Below, one piece after another: positions 1 to 12,200 of a stretch of DNA of 64,000 nt (positions within the stretch are counted from its first letter, which is position 1; each line of letters begins with the position of its first letter). The stretch lies in the NCBI GenBank assembly GCA_039621445.1, contig CP154956.1, positions 22,447,158 through 22,511,157 of the forward strand, given 5' to 3'. Made by a program: the position numbers and the translations under genes. The notes below the pieces were generated by a model. It made no database searches, was not told where the DNA came from, and saw only the letters and a program-made list of their open reading frames with translations. The DNA is from Euglena gracilis. Lineage: Eukaryota > Euglenida > Euglenophyceae > Euglenales.

Positions 1-522
1 GGGGGGGAGGAATCATAATTACACATTGGCATCGAGTGTTTCGGGGGGGGCAGTCTGCCTCTACCCATGGGCCAAGAAGGCTCACGGGACCGGAGGAGGA
101 GCGGAGGGGCCCCAAGCGGTGCCTCCCCGGGTCAAGAGCCCGGAGGCGCCCGTCCCCCTTCTTTCCCCCTCCCTTGTACCCCCTCCCCGACAGCACGCGC
201 CACACACGGCACGTGACGCCACCGCTTGTGCGTTACAACAAGAAAAAAAATGCAATTTTTTTAAGAGGCGGGAAAGCAGAAGGGGGGGGGCGGCTCCTCG
301 GACTGGCAAAGGAGTCGAATTTAAACTGCAGGACAATTTTTTTGTGGAGGGGAGTGTGCGCGGTCCGAGAGTGCGCGCCCCAAGGAGGGATCCCAAGGGG
401 GCCCAAAGGGGCCACGAGGGCCGCAAGGGGGCTCCAAGGCCCCCAAGGGCCTTTTGAGGCCCCACTGGCCCCCAAGGGGGCCCCACAGCCCATTTTGAGC
501 AAGCCAAGGGAAGGTAAAGGAG
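1..522. other. Non-satellite left edge, no recognised gene
   Basis: This stretch precedes the first 216-bp satellite unit. Positions 1-360 are G/C-rich with short homopolymers (G8 at 43-50, T7 near 255, G8 near 283). They show no protein I recognise in any frame. Long open frames here look compositional: they are rich in Pro, Arg and Gly and have no domain. Positions 361-521 are a dispersed GGCC-rich module listed separately. Confidence 0.6.
361..521 (-). repeat. Dispersed GGCC-rich module, copy 1
   Basis: The reverse complement of this stretch matches 44117-44280 nearly base for base, so the two copies are in opposite orientation about 44 kb apart. The core is runs of GGGGCCCCC/GGGGGCC separated by short spacers. 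It reads in one frame as a Gly/Ala/Pro-rich collagen-like peptide, which is probably meaningless. Both copies abut the 216-bp satellite, so the module may be an older insertion in that satellite or part of its ancestral flank. Confidence 0.75.
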
Positions 523-3505
523 GCGCTCTAAAACTGAGCGGTCCGCCCCGGGTAGAGGTCGGCGATCCTTTACCTGACTGTCGCGAAGGGCGGCCTGCGG
601 ACAGGCGCTTTTTTGCCCGCGGCGGGCGTGCGTAAAAGGCAGCAATCACCGCCCAGGAGGCGCAAAATAGCACCTTGACAACGGACGCCCCCCAAAACGT
701 CGTTTTTCGGTCATTTTCGGCCGAAATCGGCCTCGCCGGCGCTCTAAAAATAAGCGGTCCGCCCCGGGTAGAGGTCGGCGATCCTTTACCTGACTGTTGC
801 GAAGGGCGGCGTGCGGACAGGCCCAATTTTGCCCGCGGCGGGCGTGCGTAAAACGCAGCAATTACATGCCCGGGAGGCGCAAAATAGCACTTTGACAACG
901 GACGCCCCACAAAACCTTTTTTTTTTCGGTCATTTTCGGCAGAAATCGGCCTCGCCGGCGCTATAAAAACGACCAGTCCGCCCCGGGTAGAGGTCGGCGA
1001 TCCTTTACGTGACTGTTGCGAAGGGCGGCCGGCGGACAGGCGCAATTTTGCCCGCGGCGGGCGTGCGTGAAACGTAGCAAGCACCGCCCGGGAGGCGCAA
1101 AATAGCACTTTGGCAACGGACGCCCCCCAAAACGTCATTTTTTGGTCACTTTCGGCGGAAATCGGCCTCGCCGGCGCTCTAAAAACCAGCGGTCCGCCCC
1201 GGGTAGAGGTCGGCGATCCTTTACCTGACTGTTGCGAAGGGCGGCGGGCGAACAGGCGCAATTTTGCCCGCGGCTTGCGCTCGTAAAACGCAGCAATTAC
1301 CGCCCGGGAGGCGCAAAATAGCACTTTGGCAACGGACGCCCCCCAAAACGTCATTTTTCGGTCATTTTCGGCCTAAATCGGCCTCGCCGGCGCTCTAAAA
1401 CTGAGCGGTTCGCCCCGGGTAGAGGTCGGCGATCCTTTACCTAACTGTCGCGAAGGGCGGCCGGCGGACAGGCGCTTTTTTGCCCGCGGCGGGCGTGCGT
1501 AAAACGCAGCAATCACCGCCCGGGAGGCGCAAAATAGCACTTTGACAACGGACGCCCCCCAAAACGTCGTTTTTCGGTCATTTTCGGCCTAAATCGGCCT
1601 CGCCGGCGCTCTAAAACTGAGCGGTCCGCCCCGGGTAGAGGTCGGCGATCCTTTACCTGACTGTCGCGAAGGGCGGCCGGCGGACAGGCGCAATTTTGCC
1701 CGTGGCGGGCGTGCGTAAAACGCAGCAATCACCGCCCGGGAGGCGCAAAATAGCACTTTGACAACGGACGCCCCCCAAAACGTCGTTTTTCGGTCATTTT
1801 CGGCCTAAATCGGCCTCGCCGGCGCTCTAAAACTGAGCGGTCCGCCCCGGGTAGAGGTCGGCGATCCTTTACCTGACTGTCGCGAAGGGCGGCCGGCGGA
1901 CAGGCGCAATTTTGCCCGCCGCGGGCGTGCGTAAAACGCTGCAATTACCGCCCGGGTGGCGCAAAATAGCGCTTTGGCAACGGACGCCCCCCAAAACGTC
2001 CTTTCTCGGTCAGTTTCGGCCGAAATCGGCCTCGCCGGCGCTCTAAAAACAAGCGCTCCGCCCCGGGTAGAGGTCGGTGATTCTGTACCTGACTGTCGCG
2101 AAGGGCGGCGGGCGGACAGGCGCAATTTTGCCCGCGGTGGGCGTGCGTAAAACGCAGCAATCACCGCCCGGGAGGCGCAAAATAGCACTTTGACAACGGA
2201 CGCCCCCCAAAACGTCGTTTTTCGGTCATTTTCGGCCGAAATCGGCCTCGCCGGCGCTCTAAAAACAAGCGGTCTGCCCCGCGTAGATGTTTGTGATCCT
2301 TTACCTGGCGGTTGTGAAGGGCGCCCGGCGGACAGGCGCTTTTTTGCCGCGGCGGGCGTGCGTAAAACGCAGCAATTACCGCCCGGGAGGCGCAAAATAG
2401 CACTTTGGCAACGGACGCCCCCCAAAACGTCGTTTTTCGGTCATTTTCGGCCGAAATCGGCCTCGCCGGCGCTCTAAAAATGAGCGGTCCGCCCCGGGTA
2501 GAGGTCGGCGATCCTTTACCTGACTGTCGCGAAGGGCGGCCTGCGGACAGGCGCTTTATTGCCCGCGGCGGGCGTGCGTAAAACGCAGCAATCACCGCCC
2601 GGGAGGCGCAAAATAGCACTTTGACAACGGACGCCCCCCAAAACGTCATTTTTCGGTCATTTTCGGCCGAAATCGGCCTCGCCGGCGCTCTAAAAATGAG
2701 CGGTCCGCCCCGGGTAGAGGTCGGCGATCCTTTACCTGACTGTTGCGAAGGGCGGCCGGCGGACAGGCGCAATTTTGCCCGCCGCGGGCGTGCGTAAAAC
2801 GCAGCAATTACCGCCCGGGAGGCGCAAAATAGCACTTTGGCAACGGACGCCCCCCAAAACGTCGTTTTTCGGTCATTTTCGGCCGAAATCGGCCTCGGCG
2901 CTCTAAAAACGAGCGGTCCGCCCCGGGTAGAAGTCGGCGATCCTTTACCTGACTGTTGCAAAGGGCGGCCGGCGGACAGGCGTAATTTTGCCCGCGGCTG
3001 GCGGGCGTAAAACGCAGCAATTACCGCCCGGGAGGCGCAAAATAGCACTTTGGCAACGGACGCCCCCCAAAACGTCGTTTTTCGGTCATTTTCGGCCGAA
3101 ATCGGCCTCGCCGGCGCTCTAAAAATGAGCGGTCCGCCCCGGGTAGAGGTCGGCGATCCTTTACCTGACTGTTGCGAAGGGCGGCGGGCGGACAGGCGCA
3201 ATTTTGCCCGCGGCTGGCGGGCGTAAAACGCAGCAATTACCGCCCGGGAGGCGCAAAATAGCACTTTGGCAACGGACGCCCCCCAAAACGTCGTCTTACG
3301 GTCATTTTCGGCCGGAATCGGCCTCGCCGGCGCTCTAAAAACAAGCGGTCTGCCCCGGGCAGAGGTCGGCGATCCTTTACCTGACTGTTGCGAAGGGCGA
3401 CGGGCGGACAGGCGCAATTTTGCCCGCCGCGGGCGTGCGTAAAACGTTGCAATTACCGCCCGGGAGGCAGAAAATAGCACTTTGGCATCAGAAGCCCCGC
3501 AAAAC

Positions 3506-3560
<55 letters not shown>

Positions 3561-5975
3561 TTTTATTTTTTTTTTTTTTTTTTTTCCGGTCATTATCGGC
3601 CGAAATCGGCCTCGCCGGCGCTCTAAAACTGAGCTGTCCGCCCCGGGCAGAGGTCGGCGATCCTTTACCTGAGTGTCGCGAAGGGCGGCCGGCGGACAGG
3701 CGCTTTTTTGCCCACGGCGGGCGTGCGTAAAACGCAGCAATCACCGCCCGGGAGGCGCAAAATAGCACTTGGACAACGGACACCCCCCCAAAACGTCGTT
3801 TTTCGGTCATTTTCGGCCGAAATCGGCCTCGCCGGCGCTCTAAAAACAAGCGGTCTGCCCCGCGTAGATGTTGGCGATCCTTTACCTGACGGTTGTGAAG
3901 GGCGGCCCACTTTGACAACGGACGCCCCACAAAACGTTTTTTTGTTCGGTCATTTTTGGCCGAAATCGGCCTCCGGCGCTCTAAAAACGAGCGCTCCGCC
4001 CCGGGTAGAGGTCGGCGATCCTTTACCTGACTGTTGCGAAGGGCGGCGGGAGGACAGACCCTTTTTTGCCCGCGGCGGGCGTGCATAAAACGCAGCAATT
4101 ACCGCCCGGGAGGCGCAAAATAGCACTTTGGCAACGGACGCCCCCCAAAACGTCGTTTTTCGGTCATTTTCGGCCGAAATCGGCCTCGCCGGCGCTCTAA
4201 AAACGAGCGGTCCGCCCCGGGTAGAGGTCGGCGATCCTTTACCTGACTGTCGCGAAGGGCGGCCGGCGGACAGGCGCTTTTTTGCCCGCGGCGGGCGTGC
4301 GTAAAACGCAGCAATTACCGCCCGGGAGGCGCAAAATAGCACTTTTTAAAAACGAGCGGTCCGCCCCGGGTAGAGGTCGGCGATCCTTTACCTGACTGTT
4401 GCGAAGGGCGGCGGGCGGACAGGCGCTTTTTTTGCCCCCGGCTTGCGCTCGTAAAACGCAGCAATTACCGCCAGGGAGGCGCAAAATAGCACTTTGGCAA
4501 CGGACGACACCCCAAAACGTCGTTTTTCGGTCATTTTCGGCCGAAATCGGCCTCGCCGGCGCTCTAAAAACGAGCGGTCCGCCCCGGGTAGAGGTCGGCG
4601 ATCCTTTACCTGACTGTCGCGAAGGGCGGCGGGCGGACAGGCGCAATTTTGCCCGCGGCGGGCGTGCGTAAAACGCAGCAATTACCGCCCGGGAGGCGCA
4701 AAATAGCACTTTGACAACGGACGCCCCCCAAAACGTCATTTTTCGGTCATTTTCGGCCGAAATCGGCCTCGCCGGCGCTCTAAAAACGGCCCGCCCCGGG
4801 TAGAGGTCGGCGATCCTTTACCTGACTGTTGCGAAGGGCGGCGGGCGGAGAGGCGCTTTTTTGCCCGCGGCTTGCGCTCGTAAAACGCAGCAATTACCGC
4901 CCGGGAGGCGCAAAATAGCACTTTGGCAACGGACGCCCCCCAAAACGTCATTTTTCGGTCATTTTCGGCCGAAATCGGCCTCGCCGGCGCTCTAAAAACG
5001 AGCGGCCCGCCCCGGGTAGAGGTCGGCGATCCTTTACCTGACTGTTGCGGACAGGCGCAATTTTGCCCGCGGCTGGCGTGCGTAAAACGCTGCAATTACC
5101 GCCCGGGAGGCGCAAAATAGCACTTTGGCAACGGACCCCCAAAAACGTCGTTTTTCGGTCATTTTCGGCGGAAATCGGCCTCGCCGGCGCTCTAAAAACG
5201 AGCGGTCCGCCACGGGTATAGGTCGGCGATCCTTTACCTGACTGTTGCGAAGGGCGGCGGGCGGACAGGCGCTTTTTTGCCGCGGCTTGCGCTCGTAAAA
5301 CGCAGCAATTACCGCCCGGGAGGCGCAAAATAGCACTTTGGCAACGGACGCCCCCCAAAACGTCATTTTTCGGTCATTTTCGGCCGAAATCGGCCTCGCC
5401 GGCGCTCTAAAAACGAGCGCTCCGCCACGGGTAGAGGTCGGCGATCCTTTACCTGACTGTCGCGAAGGGCGGCGGGCGGACAGGCGCAATTTTGCCCGCG
5501 GCGGGCGTGCGTAAAACGCAGCAATTACCGCCCGGGAGGCGCAAAATAGCACTTTGACAACGGACGCCCCCCAAAACGTCATTTTTCGGTCATTTTCGGC
5601 CGAAATCGGCCTCGCCGGCGCTATAAAAACGACCGGTCCGCCCCGGGTAGAGGTAGGCGATCCTTTACCTGACTGTTGCGAACGGCGGCCGGCGGACAGG
5701 CGCAATTTTGCCCGCGGCGGGCGTGCGTAAAACCCAAGAATTACCGCCCGGGAGGCGCAAAATAGCACTTTGGCAACGGACGCCCCCCAAAACGTCGTTT
5801 TTCGGTCATTTTCGGCCGAAATCGGCCTCGCCGGCGCTCTAAAAACAAGCGGTCCGCCCCGGGTAGAGGTCGGCGATCCTTAACGTGACTGTTGCGAAGG
5901 GCGGCGGGCGGACAGGCGCAATTTTGCCCGCGGCGGGCGTGCGTAAAACGCAGCAATTACCGCCCGGGAGGCGCA
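523..5975 (+). repeat. 216-bp satellite, block 1a
   Basis: These are tandem head-to-tail units of 216 bp, about 25 in number. Landmarks in each unit are a TTTTCGGCCGAAATCGGCC segment, the phrase GCGCTCTAAAAACGAGCGG, CCCCGGGTAGAGGTCGGCGA, GGCGCAATTTTGCCCGCGG, and ACCGCCCGGGAGGCGCAAAA. Each unit carries roughly 30 CpG (hand count) and several dyads, including the perfect palindrome TTTCGGCCGAAA and CGCCGGCG. Because 216 is 72 codons, frames stay open over many units, for example 645 codons on the minus strand at 2161-4098. Short or deleted units occur near 3905 and 4344. I regard it as non-coding satellite. Confidence 0.95.
3507..3585 (+). repeat. 79-bp T tract inside one satellite unit
   Basis: This is an almost pure T run with two A interruptions (3559 and 3565). 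It sits exactly where other units have the short T run of AAAACGTTTTTTTTCGGTC. It is therefore best read as microsatellite expansion of an existing T run, not as the poly(A) of an insertion. Confidence 0.9.
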
Positions 5976-6143
5976 CCGTACGGCCGTGTTTTTTTTTGGC
6001 TTTGGTGACTGAAACCAACCGTGGCATAGTGCAACTGCCATCCCCCCGGGGGGGGGGGGCAGGGGGAAAAAACACATGCGTTTTTTTGTGCTCCCCCCAG
6101 TTTGGCAAAATTTGCGGGGTTTTTTACTTAGGCGGACTAATTC
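5976..6143. other. Non-satellite spacer with poly-G and poly-C/T runs
   Basis: This spacer interrupts the 216-bp satellite directly after GGGAGGCGCA. It contains CCCCCC followed by about 12 G near 6046-6059, and several T7-T9 runs. No coding region, tRNA or terminal repeat is visible. It leads directly into the duplicated module at 6144 and is not present before the second module copy. Confidence 0.6.
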
Positions 6144-6357
6144 GCACTTAAGCTTTTTTCGTTTGATGCGCACAATTGCGCAAATTTACGATTTTTTTGA
6201 TTGTGCTCTCTTTCGGCTGTGAAGGTCCGGGGGGTTTGAAAACACAGCAACAAGAGAGTGCAAAAAACGATCAAAATTCTGATTTTGGCTGTGAGACCCC
6301 CGGGACTTTGGCGAAAAACAGTGATTTTTGAGGGTGTCGGGAAGGACTTTCAAAATC
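6144..6357 (+). repeat. Interspersed 214-bp module, copy 1
   Basis: The module starts GCACTTAAGCTTTTTTCG, includes the hairpin-prone TGCGCACAATTGCGCA, and ends in GGACTTTCAAAATCGGCC, where it fuses to the satellite. It is AT-richer than the satellite and has no recognised coding content. A near-identical copy lies about 795 bp downstream at 6940-7147. Confidence 0.85.
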
Positions 6358-6939
6358 GGCCTCGCCGGCGCTCTAAAAACGAGCGGTCCGCCTCGGGTAG
6401 AGGTCGGCGATCCTTTACCTGACTGTCGCGAAGGGCGGCGGGCGGACAGGCGCAATTTTGCCCGCGGCGGGCGTGCGTAAAACGCAGCAATTACCGCCCG
6501 GGAGGCGCAAAATAGCACTTTGACAACGGACGCCCCCCAAAACGTCATTTTTCGGTCATTTTCGGCCGAAATCGGCCTCGCCGGCGCTATAAAAACGACC
6601 GGTCCGCCCCGGGTAGAGGTAGGCGATCCTTTACCTGACTGTTGCGAACGGCGGCCGGCGGACAGGCGCAATTTTGCCCGCGGCGGGCGTGCGTAAAACG
6701 CAGCAAGCACCGCCCGGGAGGCGCAAAATAGCACTTTGGCAACGGACTCCCCCCAAAACGTCGTTTTTCGGTCATTTTCGGCCGAAATCGGCCTCGCCGG
6801 CGCTCTAAAAACAAGCGGTCCGCCCCGGGTAGAGGTCGGCGATCCTTTACCTGACTGTTGCGAAGGGCGGCGGGCGGACAGGCGCAATTTTGCCCGCGGC
6901 GGGCGTGCGTAAAACGCAGCAATTACCGCCCGTGTTTTT
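6358..6939 (+). repeat. 216-bp satellite between the two module copies
   Basis: These are just under three satellite units, joined to the upstream module through AAAATCGGCCTCGCC. With the module they make a composite repeat of about 795 bp (6144-6939). That composite is repeated from 6940 to about 7700, where the satellite continues. The last unit is cut at ACCGCCCGTG by the second module. Confidence 0.9.
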
Positions 6940-7147
6940 GCACTTAAGCTTTTTCGTTTGATGCGCACAATTGCGCAAATTTACGATTTTTTTGATTGTG
7001 CTCTCTTTCGGCTGTGAAGGTCCGGGGGGTTTGAAAACACGGCAACAAGAGAGTGCAAAAAACGATCAAAATTCTGATTTTGGCTGTGAGACCCCCGGGA
7101 CTTTGGCGAAAAACAGTGATTTTTGAGGGTGTCGGGAAGGACTTTCA
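6940..7147 (+). repeat. Interspersed module, copy 2
   Basis: This is the second copy of the 6144-6357 module, differing by a few bases such as a one-base change in the T run after AAGC and CACGGC for CACAGC. The same satellite phase follows both copies. They therefore arose by tandem duplication of a composite module-plus-satellite unit, not by two independent insertions. Confidence 0.85.
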
Positions 7148-9252
7148 AAATCGGCCTCGCCGGCGCTCTAAAAACGAGCGGTCCGCCTCGGGTAGAGGTC
7201 GGCGATCCTTTACCTGACTGTCGCGAAGGGCGGCGGGCGGACAGGCGCAATTTTGCCCGCGGCGGGCGTGCGTAAAACGCAGCAATTACCGCCCGGGAGG
7301 CGCAAAATAGCACTTTGACAACGGACGCCACCCAAAACGTCATTTTTTGGTCATTTTCGGCCGAAATCGGCCTCACTGGCGCTATAAAAACGACCGGTCC
7401 GCCCCGGGTAGAGGTCGGCGATCCTTTACCTGACTGTTGCGAACGGCGGCCGGCGGACAGGCGCAATTTTGCCCGCGGCGGGCGTTCGTAAAACGCAGCA
7501 AGCACCGCCCGGGAGGCGCAAAATAGCACTTTGGCAACGGACGCCCCCCAAAACGTCGTTTTTCGGTCATTTTCGGCCGAAATCGGCCTCGCCGGCGCTC
7601 TAAAAACAAGCGGCCTGCCCCGGGTAGAGGTCGGCGATCCTTTACCTGACTGTCGCGAAGGGCGGCGGGCGGACAGGCGCAATTTTGCCCGCGGCGGGCG
7701 TGCGTAAAACGCAGCAATCACCGCCCGGGAGGCGCAAAATAGCACTTTGGCAACGGACACCCCCCCAAAACGTCGTTTTTCGGTCATTTTCGGCCGAAAT
7801 CGGCCTCGCCGGCGCTCTAAAACTGAGCGGTCCGCCCCGGGTAGAGGTCGGCGATCCTTTACCTGACTGTCGCGAAGGGCGGGCGGCGGACAGGCGCAAT
7901 TTTGCCCGCCGCGGGCGTGCGTAAAACGCTGCAATTACCGCCCGGGTGGCGCAAAATAGCGCTTTGGCAACGGACGCCCCCCAAAACGTCCTTTCTCGGT
8001 CAGTTTCGGCCGAAATCGGCCGCGCCGGCGCTCTAAAAAACGAGCGGTCCGCCCCTGGTAGAGGCCGGCGATCCTTTACCTGAGTGTCGCGAAAGGGGGC
8101 GGGCGGACAGGCACAATTTTGCCCGCGGCGGGCGTGCGTAAAACGCAGCAATTACCGCCCGGGAGGCGCAAAATAGCACTTTGGCATCGGAAGCCCCGCA
8201 AAACGTTTTTTTTTTTCGGTCATTTTCGGCCGAAATCGGCCTCGCCGGCGCTCTAAAACTGAGCGGTCCGCCCCGGGTAGAGGTCGGCGATCCTTTACCT
8301 GACTGTTGCGAAGGGCGGCGGGCGGACAGGCGCAATTTTGCCCGCGGCGGGCGTGCGTAAAACGCAGCAATCACCGCCCGGGAGGCGCAAAATAGCACTT
8401 TGGCATCGGAAGCCCCGCAAAACGTTTTTTTTCGGTCATTTTCGGCCGAAATCGGCCTTGCCGGCACTCTAAAAAACGAGCGGTCCGCACCGGGTAGAGG
8501 TCGGCGATCCTTTACCTGACTGTTGCGAAGGGCGGCAGGCGGACAGGCGCAATTTTGCCCGCAGCGGGCGTGCGTAAAACGCAGCAATTACCGCCCGGGA
8601 GGCGCATGGACGCCTCACAAAACGTTTTTTTTTCGGTCATTTTCAGCAGAAATCGGCCTCGCCGGCGCTCTAAAACTAAGCGGTCCGCCCCGGGTAGAGG
8701 TCGGCGATCCTTTCTTTACCTGACTGTTGCGAAGGGCGGCCGGCGGACAGGCGCAATTTTGCCCGCGGCGGGCGTGCGTAAAACGCAGCAATTACCGCCC
8801 GGGAGGCGCAAAATAGCACTTTGACAATGGACGCCCCACAAAACGTTTTTTTTTTCGGTCATTTTTGGCCGAAATCGGCCTCGCCGGCGCTCTAAAAACG
8901 AGCGGTCCGCCCCGGGTAGAGGTCGGCGATCCTTTACCTGACTGTTGCGAAGGGCGGCGGGCGGACACACGCTTTTTTGCCCGCGGCTTGCGCTCGTAAA
9001 ACGCAGCAATTACCGCCCGGGAGGCGCAAAATAGCACTTTGGCAACGGACGCCCCCCAAAACGTCGTTTTTCGGTCATTTTCGGCCGAAATCGGCCTCGC
9101 CGGCGCTCTAAAAATAGGCGGTGCGCCCCGGGTAGAGGTCCGCGATTCTGTACCTGACTGTCGCGAAGGGCGGCCGGCGGACAGGCGCAATTTTGCCCGC
9201 GGCGGGCGTGCGTAAAACGCAGCAATCACCGCCCGGGAGGCGCAAAATAGCA
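7148..9252 (+). repeat. 216-bp satellite, block 1b
   Basis: Head-to-tail 216-bp units continue here. Variant units are present: GGGTGGCGCAAAATAGCGC at about 7946, and units with GGCATCGGAAGCCCCGCAAA followed by expanded T runs at 8180-8215 and 8400-8430. The block stops inside a unit at CAAAATAGC, where the 30-bp satellite begins. Confidence 0.93.
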
Positions 9253-12200
9253 TTATGTCAAAGGGGCCTTGTCCATGGACACTTTGGTCAAAGTGGCCTT
9301 AGCCAGGTACACTTTGGTCAAAGTCGCCTTGGCCAGGGACACATTGGTCAAAGTGGCCCTGGCCAGGGACACTTTGGTCAAAGTGGCCTTGGCCAGGGAC
9401 ACTTCGGTCAAAGTGGCCTTGACCAAGGACACTTTGGTCAAAGTTGCCTTTGCCAGGGACACTTTGGTCAAAGTGGCCTTGGCCAGGGACACTTTGGTCA
9501 AGGAGTCCATTGTCAGGGACACTTTGGTCAAAGTGGCACTGGCCACGGACACTTTCGTCAAAGTGGCCTTGGCCAGGGACACGTTGTTCAAAGTGGTCCT
9601 GGCCAGGGACACTTTGGTCAAAGTCGCCCTGGCCAGGACACTTTGGTCAAATTGGGCTTGCCAGGGACACTTTGGCCAAAGTGGCCCTGGACAGGGACAC
9701 TTTGGTAAAAGTGGCCTTTGGCCGAGGACACTTTGGTCAAAGTGGCCTTGGCCAGGGACACTTTGGTCAACGTCGCCTTGGTCAGGGACACTTTAGTCAA
9801 AGTGGCACTGGCCAGGGACACTTTGGTCAAAGTGGCACCGGCCAGGGACAGTTTGGTCAAAGTGGCATTGGCCAGAAACACTTTGGTCAAAGTTGCCTTG
9901 GCCTGAGACGCTTTGGTCAAGGAGTCCGTGCAGAGGGACACTTTTTCAAATGACCCTGGCCAGAGACACTTTGGCCAAAGTGGCCTTTGGCCTGGGACAC
10001 TTTGTCAAAGTGGCCTTGGCCACGGACACTTTGGCCTAAGTGGATAGAACAGGGACACTTTGGACAAAGTGGCCTTGGTCAGGGACTCTTCGGTCACAGT
10101 GGCCCTGGCCAGGGACAGTTTGATCAAAGTGGTTTTGGCCAGAGACAATTTGGTTAAGGCGGCCTTGGCCAGGGACACGTTCGTCAAAGTGGCCTTGGCC
10201 AGGGACACTTTGGTCAAGGAGGCCCTGGCCAGGGACACTTTGGTCAAAGTTGCCATGGCGACGGACACTTTCGTCAAAGTGCCCTCGGCCAGGGACACTT
10301 TGGTCAAAGTGGCCTTGGCCAGGGACACTTTGGTCAAGGAGGCCCTGGCCAGGGACACTTTGGTCAGAGTCGCCGTTGCCAGCGATACTTTGGTCAAAGT
10401 GGCCTTGGCCAGGGACACTTCGGTGAAAATGGCCTTGGCAAGGGACACTTTGCTCAAAGTTGCCTTGGCCAGGGACACTTTGGTCAAAGTGGCTCTTGCC
10501 AGGAATCCTCTGGTCAAAGTGGCCATGGCTAGGGACACTTTGGTCAAAGTTTCCTTGGCCAGGGACACTTTGGTCAAAGTTGCCTTGGCCAGGGATACTT
10601 TGGCCTAAGTGGCCCTGGCCAGGGACACTTAGGTCAAAGTGGCCTTGGCCCGGGACACTTTGGTCAAAGTGGGCTTGTACAGGGACACTTTGGTCAAAGT
10701 GGCCCTGGCCAGGGACACTTTGGTCAAAGAGTCCATGGTCAGGGACACTTTGGTGAAAGTGGCCTTGGCCAGGGACACTTTGTCAAATGGCCTTGGCCAG
10801 GGACAATTTGGTCAAGGAGGCCTTGCAGAGGGAAACATTTTTCAAAATGACCTTGGCCAGGGACCCTTTGGCCAAAGTGGCCCTGGCGAGGCACACTTTG
10901 GTCAGAGTCGCCCTTGCCAGCGACACTTTGGTCAAAGTGGTCTTAACCGGGGACAACTTTGGTCAAAGTGAACTTGGCCAGGGACACTTTGGCCAATGTT
11001 GCCTTGGCCAGGAACACTTTGGTCAACGTGGCCCTGGCCAGGGACAGTTTGGTCAAAGTGGTCCTCGACAGGACACTTAGGCCAAAGTTGCCTTGGCCAG
11101 GGACACTTTGGTCAACGTGGCCCTGGCCGGGCACATTTTTGTCAAAGTGGCCTTGGCCACGGACACTTTGGTTGAAGTGGCCTCGGCTAGGGAAACTTTG
11201 TTCAACGTTGCCGTGGCCAGGGACACTCTGGTCAAATTGGCCTTGGCCAGGGACACTGTATTCAAATGGCCTGGGCCAGGAACACTTTGGCCAAAGTGGC
11301 CTTGACCCGGAACACTTTGGTCAAAGTGGCCTTGGCCACGGACACTTTGGTCAAAGTGGCCCTGGTCAGGGACACTTTGGTCAAAGTGGCCTTTGCCACG
11401 GAACGGACACTTTCGTCAAAGTGGCCTCGACAGGAACACTTTGGTCAAGTGGCCTTGGCCAGGGACACATTGGTCAAAGAGGCCTTGCAGAGGGCCACTT
11501 TTTTCAAATGACCTTCGCCAGGGATACTTTGGCCAAAGTGGCCCTGGCCAGGGACGCTTTGGTCAGAGTCGCCCTTGCCAGCGACTTTTTTGTAAAAGTG
11601 GTCTTGGCCAGGGACACTTTGGTCAAAGTTGCCTTGGCCAGGGATACTTTGGTCAAAGTTGCCTTGTCCATGGACACTTTGGTTAAAGTGTCCTTGGCCA
11701 GGGACACTTCGGTCAAAGTGGCCCTGGCCAGGGACACTTTCGTCAGAGTCGCCTTGCCAGCGAAACACTTTGGTAAAAGTGGTCTGGCCAGGGACACTTT
11801 GCTCAAGTTGCCCTTGGCCCGGGACACTTCGCTCAAAGTGGCCCTGGCCAGGGACACTTTGGTCAAAGTGGTCCTGGCCAGAGACACTTTGGTCAAAGTG
11901 GCCCTTCGCCAGGGACACTATGGTCAAAGTGGCCCTGGACGGGTACACTTTGATCAAAGTGGGCTTGGCCAGGGACACTTTGGCCAAAGTGGCCCTGGAC
12001 GGGGACACTTTGGTCAAAGTGGCCTTGGCCAGGCACACTTTGGTCAAAGTGGCCCTGCACAGGGACACTGTGGTCATTATTGGCCATGGCCAACGACACT
12101 TTGGTCAACGTTGCCTTTGACCAGGACAACTTTGGTCGAAGTGGCACTGGCCAGGGACACTTTGGTCAACGTGGCCCTTGCCAGGGACAGTTTGGTCAAA

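Noticed and set aside
26-645. Overlapping open frames of 140-200 codons on both strands at the left edge
   Set aside because: GC-rich composition keeps several frames open at once. The peptides are Pro/Arg/Gly-rich without recognisable domains, and part of the region is the dispersed GGCC module.
3507-3585. Poly(T) as the reverse complement of a retrogene poly(A) tail
   Set aside because: Satellite sequence continues in phase on both sides, and the tract replaces a T run present in other units. No inserted gene adjoins it.
523-9252. Long minus-strand open frames in the 216-bp satellite (for example 645 codons at 2161-4098)
   Set aside because: They repeat every 72 codons with the satellite, exist in more than one frame, differ only as the DNA repeat differs, and show no domain. 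The period of 216 bp keeps frames open by itself.
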